A stretch of DNA of 12,150 bases. It comes from Anaerolineales bacterium (GTDB taxonomy: Bacteria; Chloroflexota; Anaerolineae; Anaerolineales; DRMV01). The notes under the pieces were generated by a model, which saw only the letters and a list, made by a program, of their open reading frames with translations, was not told where the DNA came from and searched no databases. Made by a program: the position numbers and the translations under genes. Shown here one piece after another: positions 5,998 to 12,150 of the stretch; position 1 is the first letter of the stretch; the number at the start of each line of letters is the position of its first letter. The stretch covers positions 1 through 12,150 of the forward strand of contig WFVP01000391.1 in assembly GCA_015491595.1 (NCBI GenBank). The letters are read 5' to 3'.

Positions 5998-7599
5998 TCA
6001 CCCGCGGGGCGGGATGTTCGCGGCCACGTATTCCGCCAGGGCGGCGATGGTCAGGCTGGGGTTGACGCCGGGGTTGCCGGGGACGATGGAGCCGTCTACG
6101 ACATACAGGCCCGGGTGGCCGTGGACCTGACCCTGCAGGTCCACCACGCCTTCCTCCCGGGTGGGCGCCATGGGACAGCCTCCCAGGATGTGCGCGGTCA
6201 TGGGCACCGCCAGCAGGGTGGTGGCCAGCGCGCCCACCGGCCGGCCGCCCAGGTGCCGGGCCAGGCGTCGGGCCACCTCGTACCCCATGGGCACGGTGAC
6301 GGGTACGGGGTGTTCCGGGTCCTGGTGCACCACCAGGCCCTTGCGGCCCAGGCGCCACCAGGCGGAGCGCCACGTCATGTGCACTTCGTTCTCCGTGGTT
6401 TGCATGATGAGCAGAATGATGGTGCGCTCCGTCCAGCCCGGCAGCACGTACAGGCGCAACGCGTCCAGGGGACGGCGGATGAACGCGGCCAGAAAGGCCC
6501 GGCGGCGCTGCCAGGAGGACGCGTGGGGCGGTGGGAGCGCGGGCGCGGCCAGGAAGCGCAACAGGCTGGAGCCCTGCCCGAAGCGTACGGGTTCGACCCG
6601 GGTCTCCTCGTCCGCGTGGAAGATGCTGGTGATGGCCACTCCCCGGATGGCCTCGGGGTCCAGGGGACGGTCCAGGAGCACCCCGTTGAGCTCTTCCGAG
6701 TTGGTGCGCACCCGTTTCCCCAGCACGGGCGAGAGGTGGGGCAGGCCGCCCTGTTCCCGACTGCGGAAGAGCAGGCTCAAAGTGCCCAACACCCCCGCGC
6801 TCACCACTACGTGGCGCGCGGCCCAGGTGCGCCGGCCTGCCCAGGGCCGGGTGGAGGAACGGGTGACCACCTCGTAGCGCAGGCCCTCCGCGGTGGGTTG
6901 GGGCAATTGTCGGATGAGCAAGGCCTCGGTCTCGGCCCGCACCTCGGCGCCGGCCCGCTCGGCCAGATAGAGGTAGTTTTTGACCAGCGTGTTCTTCGCG
7001 TTGTCGCGGCAACCCACCATGCAGTTGCGACACAGGGTGCACGGGTACCGGGGTGGTCCCTGGCCCTGGAAGAAGGGGTCCGTCCCCGGCGGGGTCCGGT
7101 CGTCGCCGAACCACACCCCCACGTCTACGGCCCGGAAGGTGTCCTCCCGACCCAGCTCCCGGGCCACCCACCGCAGGGCCTCGTCCACGGGGTTCAGGTG
7201 GGGGTTCCGGGCGACGCCCAGCATCTGGCGGGCCGTGCGGTAGTGGGGCTTGAGCACCGCACCCCAGTCCCGCCAGCGGCGCCAGGGCGCCTGCCGAAAG
7301 GTGCTGGGGTCGGGGACTTCCAGCACCCCCGCGTACACCAGGCTTCCGCCGCCCACCCCCGCGCCGTGGAGAATCCACAGGCCGTTGAGGGCGGAAATCT
7401 GCAAAATGCCAAAGCAACGGGCGGCGGGCAGCCACAGGTACTTCCAGAAGCGCCAGTTGGTGGGTGGAAAGTCCGGGTCATTGAAACGGCGGCCCTTTTC
7501 CAGCACCAGTACCCGGTAGCCCTTCCGGGCCAGGCGCAGGGCCATGACGCTTCCGCCGAAACCGGAGCCGATGATGATGAAGTCGTAAGTGGTGGTCAT
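5998..7599 (-). CDS. FAD-dependent GMC oxidoreductase (cholesterol oxidase-like) with a four-Cys cluster
   Basis: The 533-residue protein has an N-terminal dinucleotide-binding motif GSGFGG (11-16) with E34 placed to bind the adenosine ribose, then GAGVGGGS (79-86), typical of GMC flavoproteins. The cluster C187/C190/C193/C197 in CTLCRNCMVGC precedes AKNTL, as in the cholesterol oxidase-like branch; its spacing (x2, x2, x3) resembles a 4Fe-4S site, although metal binding is not proven here. The C-terminal half has HILGGCPM with H470 and NPSLT with N513, the expected His/Asn active-site pair. Such enzymes oxidise alcohols such as sterols or long-chain alcohols; the substrate is not readable from sequence. 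No signal peptide was seen. No Shine-Dalgarno motif precedes the ATG. The gene is divergent from the epimerase gene and convergent with the lipoprotein cassette. Confidence 0.93.
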   Translation of the reverse strand: MTTTYDFIIIGSGFGGSVMALRLARKGYRVLVLEKGRRFNDPDFPPTNWRFWKYLWLPAARCFGILQISALNGLWILHGAGVGGGSLVYAGVLEVPDPSTFRQAPWRRWRDWGAVLKPHYRTARQMLGVARNPHLNPVDEALRWVARELGREDTFRAVDVGVWFGDDRTPPGTDPFFQGQGPPRYPCTLCRNCMVGCRDNAKNTLVKNYLYLAERAGAEVRAETEALLIRQLPQPTAEGLRYEVVTRSSTRPWAGRRTWAARHVVVSAGVLGTLSLLFRSREQGGLPHLSPVLGKRVRTNSEELNGVLLDRPLDPEAIRGVAITSIFHADEETRVEPVRFGQGSSLLRFLAAPALPPPHASSWQRRRAFLAAFIRRPLDALRLYVLPGWTERTIILLIMQTTENEVHMTWRSAWWRLGRKGLVVHQDPEHPVPVTVPMGYEVARRLARHLGGRPVGALATTLLAVPMTAHILGGCPMAPTREEGVVDLQGQVHGHPGLYVVDGSIVPGNPGVNPSLTIAALAEYVAANIPPRG

Positions 7600-7668
7600 T
7601 CGGCGTCCGCCGTTCGTTGGTCGTGGTGGTTGGTTGGGGTTGGGCGACGCGGGCGCGGTGCAAACCCA

Positions 7669-7676
7669 AGTATAAT
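7669..7676. promoter_or_regulatory. -10 island serving the epimerase operon, possibly divergent
   Basis: A perfect TATAAT lies at 7671-7676 on the plus strand, giving a leader of about 24 bases before the ATG at 7707; no convincing -35 box is seen at 16-19 bases. On the minus strand the overlapping 7674-7669 reads TATACT, a plausible -10 for the GMC gene. This is the only AT-rich island in the 107-base divergent spacer. Confidence 0.6.
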
Positions 7677-7706
7677 AGGCTGCGCCTTGTGCGGTAAGGA
7701 GGATGG

Positions 7707-8708
7707 ATGGCGAAGTATTTGGTCACGGGCGCGGCCGGGTTCATTGGGTCCGCGGTCGCGGGTTTGCTTTTGTCTCAGGGGCATCGGGTCGTGGGCGTGG
7801 ACAATTTCAGCGCGGCCTACGATGTGCGCCTCAAGGAGTGGCGTCTCCGCCAGCTGACAACGCACGGCCCGGGCTTTCGGTTTGTGCGCCTGGATGTCAC
7901 CCAATGGGACCCCTTGCACACCTTGTTCCAGGAGGAGGCCCGGGAAGGGGAGAAGCCCTTTGAGGCGGTCCTGCACCTGGCCGCCTGGGCCGGGGTGCGC
8001 CGTTCGGTGGCGGACCCCTGGGTGTACTACGAGACCAACGTCAAGGGCACCTTGAACCTGCTGGAGCTGGCCCGGCGGTATCGCGTCCCTAAGTTCCTCT
8101 TGGCCTCCACGTCCAGCCTGTACGGCAGGGACAACCCCATGCCCTTTCGGGAGGATGCGAACACGGACCGTTCTCTATCCCCCTACGCGGCGTCCAAGAA
8201 GGCCGCGGAAGTCCTAAGTTACACCTACCATTACCTGTACGGCCTGGACGTGACCGTGCTCCGTTACTTCACTGTGTACGGACCCGCAGGCCGTCCCGAC
8301 ATGAGCATCTTTCGCTTCATCCGCTGGATTGCCGAGGGCGAGCCGGTGCGCATTTACGGCGATGGCACTCAAAAGCGGGACTTCACCTACGTGGACGACA
8401 TCGCCCGGGGAACGGTGGCGGCGCTGAAGCCCTTGGGGTACGAGATTCTCAACCTGGGGAACGACCGACCCGTGGAACTCAATCGGGTCATCGAGCTCAT
8501 CGAGACGTACCTGGAGCGCAAGGCCCGGAGGGTGTACCAGCCAGCCCACCCGGCCGACGTGCCCGCGACGTGGGCGGACATTTCCAAGGCCCGGACGCTG
8601 TTGGGCTGGCGTCCTGAAGTTTCCATTGAGGAAGGATTGCGCCGCACGGTGGCGTGGTATCTCCAGAACCGGGCGTGGTTGCGCACCCTGGACACCCCTG
8701 CAGCCTGA
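7707..8708 (+). CDS. NAD-dependent nucleotide-sugar epimerase, UDP-glucuronate 4-epimerase-like
   Basis: The 333-residue extended SDR begins 4 bases after AAGGAGG (7696-7702); an out-of-frame ATG at 7703 is ignored. It has the NAD motif TGAAGFIG (G8, G11, G14) and the catalytic Ser/Thr region STSSLYG around 134-140. Y160-x3-K164 sits in PYAASKKA. The blocks LAAWAGVRRSV, FTVYGPAGRPDM and RDFTYVDDI are characteristic of the UDP-glucuronate 4-epimerase branch, which interconverts UDP-GlcA and UDP-GalA in the cytoplasm. The length fits the family (about 310-350). UDP-glucose or another UDP-sugar remains possible as substrate. The stop is 20 bases before the glycosyltransferase ATG, so the two form an operon, and the product may feed the donor pool for that enzyme. 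Confidence 0.92.
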   Translation: MAKYLVTGAAGFIGSAVAGLLLSQGHRVVGVDNFSAAYDVRLKEWRLRQLTTHGPGFRFVRLDVTQWDPLHTLFQEEAREGEKPFEAVLHLAAWAGVRRSVADPWVYYETNVKGTLNLLELARRYRVPKFLLASTSSLYGRDNPMPFREDANTDRSLSPYAASKKAAEVLSYTYHYLYGLDVTVLRYFTVYGPAGRPDMSIFRFIRWIAEGEPVRIYGDGTQKRDFTYVDDIARGTVAALKPLGYEILNLGNDRPVELNRVIELIETYLERKARRVYQPAHPADVPATWADISKARTLLGWRPEVSIEEGLRRTVAWYLQNRAWLRTLDTPAA

Positions 8709-8728
8709 ACGGACGGGAAGAGGTGGTC

Positions 8729-10699
8729 ATGTCCCTGTGGCGACGCTGGCGTTTACTCGGTGCGGGAAGGGAAGCCCTCCTCCGTATTCGGAAGAGGCTG
8801 GACAGCTTGGCGCGGCGCATGAGCTTCGTCCATTTCCTCCTCTTGCTCGCGGTGGCGCAGGGCTTCTGGTACGCGAACTTCGTCCCCCCATGGTGGAACT
8901 ACGACGAGCCGCGTCATTTCTGGCTGGCCTGGACCCTGACCCGGGGCGACATCACCCGTAGGGAGAAGAAACGGGTGGTGCGTTCTCTGCTGAACTACGA
9001 CTGGTTCCACCACTATCCCCGCGACATGTGGCCTTCCGAGAAGGATGTGGACCGCATTCCCTCCCTCATGCGTCCGACCCCGCGTCCTGAGGGCCGCTTG
9101 TTGTACTGGCGTATTATCACTCTGCCCTGGTACTTGGTGCCGGCTTCATGGGATGTGGCGTGGCAGCTGCGCATCCTGCGCTGGATGACGGTGCTTTTCT
9201 TCGTGGCCACAGCCTGGGCTTTGTGGAAGGCGTCGCAAGAGTTCTTTGGGAAGGCGCATCCCCTGTCCCGCTTGGTTCCCTTGTTTACCGTGCTTCTGCC
9301 TGGCTTCGCCGAGCCCATGAGCTTGGTCAACGACGATGCCGGTGCCGCGCTGGGGGGCACCCTTTTCCTCTGGGCTTCCCTGCGCCTCATCCGCCGCGGG
9401 TTCCGCTGGGATCGTTTCCTGGCGTTGCTGGCGGCGGCCTGGCTAGCCCAAGCCATGAAGCGCACCACCGTGCCTCTACTGGCTATCCTGCCCGTAGTGG
9501 TGCTGTTTAGTTTCCGATGGCGGTGGCGGGGTGTGCCCTGGGTGCTTTTGGGCGGCGGCGCTCTGGCGGTGCTGTTGACCACCTTCCGTTGGGGCGACCC
9601 CGCGTACTGGTACTACGACCGGCCGTGGGAGATGCCCCTGCGGGTGCCTTCCCCTCAGGCCCAGGACGGGGAATGGGTGTTCCGTCTTCCCCCCGAGACG
9701 GAAATGGGCCAGTGGATTCCCCGGGCCGTGTACAACTCCTACCCCGAAGGGGCGGAGTGGGTGCTGTCCTTCTGGATGTGGGCCGAGAAGCCCGGAGAGG
9801 TGACCCTGCCCCGCCTGTGTGTGGGCCATGCCACCTGGGGGGCTCAACTTAAGGGACAAGACTGCACGCCGGCGGAGAAGGCCCACCTGTCCACTGAGCC
9901 CCGCCGCTTCCAGGTGGTACTGCCTACCATCCAGGGGGACTTTCCACGCGTCGAATTCCCCCCCCATGACGCAGGGCTGGGAATGGTGTACATAGATGAC
10001 GTGATCCTAGAAAGCCCCGACGGGCAGAGACACATCATCCGTAACGGCTCGGCCGAGGCGGGGTGGTGGGGTCTGAACCCGTGGTTCTTGAGATTCGTCC
10101 CCGGCTGGGGGAGTTCCCCCAACGTGGCCCTGGCCGCGTTGCAATATCCCCATATCGGGCAGGTTGCTTTGTATCTGGAGGCCTCCTTTTTGCTCAAAAC
10201 CGCCTGGGGCTTTTTCGCTCGGGCCAAAATCCCGTATTTGGGCCAGAACGTGGTCTACGGGTTCCTGTTGCTGTGGGGTTTGGTCGGCATTTTGGGCTGT
10301 GGCATGTCATTGGTGCGAAAGCAACCGCCGTGTTCCGGGGCGACGACCGGTATCCTGATTGTGGGGTTGTTCCTCGTGCTGGGAAGTGTGCTCTTGTTCC
10401 CGCTGGGGCGACTGCACGCTTCGGCCAGTTTGCTCACCTGGTTTCGCTACGCCTTTCCGGTTATTTTCCCTTTTTCCGCGCTTTTGGTTTCAGGGTGGTA
10501 TCACCTACTCGGACCTCGCCGTGCCGCTTGGATCGTCCGCTTTGCCGCGTGGTTGAACCTCTTGGCCGTGTGGAGCATCGCTGACTTTTTCTATCCCACA
10601 TTGGCCGGGTTCGGCTACGTTTTGCTCCTGGTGGTCGGCTCGTGGTTCCCGCTCGAGGCATGGCGGCGTTTCCTGTTGCGAGATGACCATATCCATTAG
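8729..10699 (+). CDS. GT-C-fold membrane glycosyltransferase with large non-membrane insert
   Basis: The start at 8729 is chosen because GAAGAGG (8717-8723) lies 5 bases upstream; an earlier in-frame ATG at 8654 is inside the epimerase gene. The 656-residue protein has about a dozen hydrophobic segments. The first (about 33-50) is followed by NYDEPRHF with D59-E60, the acidic pair in the first outer loop typical of GT-C enzymes that use lipid-linked sugar donors. NDD at 201-203 is a second acidic motif after a further helix. Residues about 288-475 form a soluble beta-rich insert containing VYIDDVILES (420-429) and a RNGSAE turn, reminiscent of CBM4_9-type carbohydrate-binding folds. The last helices follow, with a WFRYAFP motif near 571-577 like the C-terminal part of DUF2142-type proteins. 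It probably transfers a sugar to an exported glycan or protein at the outer face of the membrane; the substrate is unknown. A basic N-terminal stretch (WRRWR, RIRKR) precedes helix 1. Confidence 0.85.
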   Translation: MSLWRRWRLLGAGREALLRIRKRLDSLARRMSFVHFLLLLAVAQGFWYANFVPPWWNYDEPRHFWLAWTLTRGDITRREKKRVVRSLLNYDWFHHYPRDMWPSEKDVDRIPSLMRPTPRPEGRLLYWRIITLPWYLVPASWDVAWQLRILRWMTVLFFVATAWALWKASQEFFGKAHPLSRLVPLFTVLLPGFAEPMSLVNDDAGAALGGTLFLWASLRLIRRGFRWDRFLALLAAAWLAQAMKRTTVPLLAILPVVVLFSFRWRWRGVPWVLLGGGALAVLLTTFRWGDPAYWYYDRPWEMPLRVPSPQAQDGEWVFRLPPETEMGQWIPRAVYNSYPEGAEWVLSFWMWAEKPGEVTLPRLCVGHATWGAQLKGQDCTPAEKAHLSTEPRRFQVVLPTIQGDFPRVEFPPHDAGLGMVYIDDVILESPDGQRHIIRNGSAEAGWWGLNPWFLRFVPGWGSSPNVALAALQYPHIGQVALYLEASFLLKTAWGFFARAKIPYLGQNVVYGFLLLWGLVGILGCGMSLVRKQPPCSGATTGILIVGLFLVLGSVLLFPLGRLHASASLLTWFRYAFPVIFPFSALLVSGWYHLLGPRRAAWIVRFAAWLNLLAVWSIADFFYPTLAGFGYVLLLVVGSWFPLEAWRRFLLRDDHIH

Positions 10700-10744
10700 G
10701 CATAGGCACCGGCGGAAGAGTTTTCCCACCACGGGAGGGCGATT

Positions 10745-10753
10745 TGGTACAAT
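10745..10753 (+). promoter_or_regulatory. Extended -10 promoter for the GDP-mannose epimerase gene
   Basis: TGGTACAAT is an extended -10 (TGn before TACAAT at 10748-10753). No good -35 is seen, which is normal for extended -10 promoters. A start near 10760 gives a leader of about 150 bases before the ATG at 10913, suggesting the gene is not only transcribed from the glycosyltransferase operon. Confidence 0.5.
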
Positions 10754-10803
10754 GACGCTTTGCTTGGAGCTTTTCAAGTCCCAAGAGCCGCCGGAAAAGA
10801 ACG

Positions 10804-10882
10804 GGTCCAGAGGGACCGAAAAAGGGTGGCTTTGCGATGTTTTCGCGCCATTGGAAGGATGCGGTCCGCCCGGCGGGCATCC
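10804..10882 (+). other. Structured leader upstream of the GDP-mannose epimerase gene
   Basis: Two hairpins lie in the 213-base spacer. GGTCC (10804-10808) pairs with GGACC (10813-10817) around a 4-base AGAG loop. GGATGC (10857-10862) pairs with GCATCC (10877-10882), with an inner CCGC/GCGG stem and an asymmetric bulge. Neither is followed by a U-tract. The second ends 19 bases before the AGGAGG ribosome site. No known riboswitch class is recognised. Confidence 0.4.
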
Positions 10883-10912
10883 TCCCCATCATTCATTGGT
10901 TAGGAGGTCATC

Positions 10913-11884
10913 ATGACGGTTCGTGTGTTGGTGACGGGTGCAGGCGGATTCATCGGGCACCATCTGGTCAAGTACCTGAAAGCACGGGGGTATTGGGTTC
11001 GGGGCGTTGACATCAAGCCGCCCGAGTTCGAGCCTTCGCCGGCCGACGAGTTTCTGTTGCTGGATTTGCGAGACTTTCAGAATGCGTTGCGCTCCACCGT
11101 GGGCATCGACCACGTGTACCATCTGGCCGCGGACATGGGCGGCATCGGGTACATCACCCAGTACCATGCCTCCATCGCCCGCAACAACACGTACATCAAC
11201 CTGAACATTCTGGAGGCTTCTCGCATCAACGATGTGCATCGCTTCTTCTTCTCCTCCTCGGCTTGCGTTTATCCCCAGTATCTCCAGAAGGACCCCAACA
11301 TCACGGGCTTGAAGGAGTCGGACGCGTGGCCCGCGGAACCGGAAGAGGGATACGGGCTGGAGAAACTGTTCATGGAAAAGATGTGTGAGTACTATCGGGA
11401 GCAGTACGGCCTGGAGACCCGGGTGGCCCGGTTCCACAACGTGTACGGGCCGTTGGGCACGTATGAAGGCGGGCGAGAGAAGGCGCCAGCCGCCCTGTGC
11501 CGCAAGATTGCCCTGGCCAGGGACGGGGATGAAATCGAGGTCTGGGGAGACGGAAACCAGACCCGTTCCTTCATGTACATCGACGACGCGCTGGAGGGCA
11601 TCTACCGCATCATGCACTCCGATTACCCCCATCCCCTGAACCTGGGCACCGAAGAAATGGTCACTATCAACGAGCTGGTGGACATTATCGCGGAGATTGC
11701 CGGGAAGCGCATCCGCAAGCGCCACGACTTGAGCAAACCCCAGGGGGTGCGAGGTCGCAACAGCGACAACACCCTCATTCGCAAGGTTCTGGGTTGGGAG
11801 CCTTCAACGCCGCTGCGCGAGGGCCTGGTGCCGACGTATCGGTGGATTGAAAGCGAATTGCGCAAGCGCGGGCTGCTGACGTAA
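10913..11884 (+). CDS. GDP-mannose 3,5-epimerase
   Basis: The 323-residue SDR starts 5 bases after AGGAGG (10902-10907). It has the NAD motif TGAGGFIG (8-15) and HLAADMGGIG near 70-79. The active-site block SSSACVYP follows, with C118 matching the catalytic Cys of plant GDP-mannose 3,5-epimerase. Y147-x3-K151 sits in GYGLEK. GGREKAPAA carries K190, equivalent to the second catalytic Lys of the plant enzyme. GVRGRNSDN near the C-terminus is also a hallmark of that enzyme. The known reaction is GDP-D-mannose to GDP-L-galactose, with GDP-L-gulose as by-product. In plants this feeds ascorbate and cell-wall synthesis; in a bacterium with neighbouring sugar genes a glycan role is more likely. All catalytic residues are present. 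The plant likeness is recalled from the family, not computed. Confidence 0.94.
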   Translation: MTVRVLVTGAGGFIGHHLVKYLKARGYWVRGVDIKPPEFEPSPADEFLLLDLRDFQNALRSTVGIDHVYHLAADMGGIGYITQYHASIARNNTYINLNILEASRINDVHRFFFSSSACVYPQYLQKDPNITGLKESDAWPAEPEEGYGLEKLFMEKMCEYYREQYGLETRVARFHNVYGPLGTYEGGREKAPAALCRKIALARDGDEIEVWGDGNQTRSFMYIDDALEGIYRIMHSDYPHPLNLGTEEMVTINELVDIIAEIAGKRIRKRHDLSKPQGVRGRNSDNTLIRKVLGWEPSTPLREGLVPTYRWIESELRKRGLLT

Positions 11885-11943
11885 GCGCGGGGCCGGACGC
11901 GGCAAGGTGGACTTCGGGATAGCCGGCGGGCTGGGATGGGACG

Positions 11944-12150
11944 ATGATGGCGTTCCTGACCTCTCCCCAGGGACTGTTTCTCCTGGTCTTGGCCGTAGTC
12001 AGCGAATATTTCGGGGTGGCGTTCGGCATTGGGGACGGCACCCTGTTGAGCTCCCTGCTTTTGTTGATGGGCTATCCCCCGGTGGAAGTGGTGCCGGCCG
12101 TCATCCTCGCGCAAATCGTGGCCGGCCTGGCGGGCAGTCTCTGGCATCAC
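11944..12150 (+). CDS. TauE/SafE-family membrane transporter, N-terminal part
   Basis: The frame is open from the ATG at 11944 for 69 codons to the right edge; a TAG at 11920-11922 limits the start, and a second ATG follows at 11947. The first 45 or so residues form two hydrophobic helices around FGIGDGTLLSS, followed by a Pro-containing turn and a third helix (PAVILAQIVAGLAGSLWHH). This pattern of a Gly-rich break in helix 1 and small-residue-rich helix 2-3 is typical of the TauE/SafE (sulfite exporter-like) family, a group of about 250-residue permeases. The ribosome site is weak (GGGATGGGA). It lies 59 bases after the epimerase stop with no terminator, so co-transcription is possible. The substrate cannot be told from this fragment. 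Confidence 0.72.
   Translation, partial: MMAFLTSPQGLFLLVLAVVSEYFGVAFGIGDGTLLSSLLLLMGYPPVEVVPAVILAQIVAGLAGSLWHH

Noticed and set aside
4238..7435. A 1065-codon open frame on the minus strand
   Set aside because: It is antisense to the M48 and lipoprotein genes and out of frame with the GMC gene. Its product is Arg/Gly/Pro/His-rich with no motif, as expected from GC-rich antisense frames.
5977..7857. A 626-codon open frame on the plus strand
   Set aside because: It is antisense to the well-supported GMC oxidoreductase, overlaps the epimerase start and has shadow-like composition.
8654..8728. Start of the glycosyltransferase at 8654
   Set aside because: It lies inside the epimerase coding region. 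The ATG at 8729 has a ribosome site and fits the 20-base operon spacing.

Overview
The window is GC-rich, gene-dense bacterial chromosome with strong Shine-Dalgarno motifs before most genes and perfect or near-perfect sigma70-type -10 boxes. Two secreted lipoproteins, one with a long Pro/Thr/Ser-rich linker, a zinc-ribbon M48 peptidase and a multi-helix GT-C glycosyltransferase together suggest a Chloroflexota (Anaerolineae-like) genome. That placement is an inference from protein style, not from a marker gene. I see no RNA gene, CRISPR array, insertion sequence or attachment site, and no gene-free stretch longer than about 230 bases.

Layout. (1) Positions 1-888, minus strand: an RmlD-like sugar-nucleotide reductase whose last codons lie beyond the left edge, with a well-formed promoter. 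(2) Positions 1121-5842, plus strand: a four-gene envelope cassette. It holds a 770-residue lipoprotein with four Cys-bounded repeat domains, a 101-residue two-helix membrane protein, an M48 metallopeptidase with two C-terminal zinc ribbons, and a second lipoprotein. A hairpin lies between the second and third genes and a very strong one follows the fourth. (3) Positions 5998-7599, minus strand: an FAD-dependent GMC oxidoreductase with a four-cysteine cluster, convergent with the cassette. (4) Positions 7707-11884, plus strand: a UDP-glucuronate 4-epimerase-like protein, a GT-C membrane glycosyltransferase with a large non-membrane insert, and a GDP-mannose 3,5-epimerase very like the plant enzyme. 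(5) Positions 11944-12150: the first 69 codons of a TauE/SafE-type membrane protein that runs off the right edge.

How they may work together. Three nucleotide-sugar SDR enzymes (rhamnose-type reductase, GalA-forming epimerase, GDP-L-galactose-forming epimerase) and a lipid-sugar-dependent type of glycosyltransferase suggest synthesis of a surface glycan or glycosylated envelope component containing uncommon sugars. The lipoprotein/M48 cassette would act at or near the same cell surface, but no direct link to the sugar genes is visible. The part I find least explained by known biology is that cassette, above all the repeat lipoprotein and its pairing with a zinc-ribbon M48 protease.
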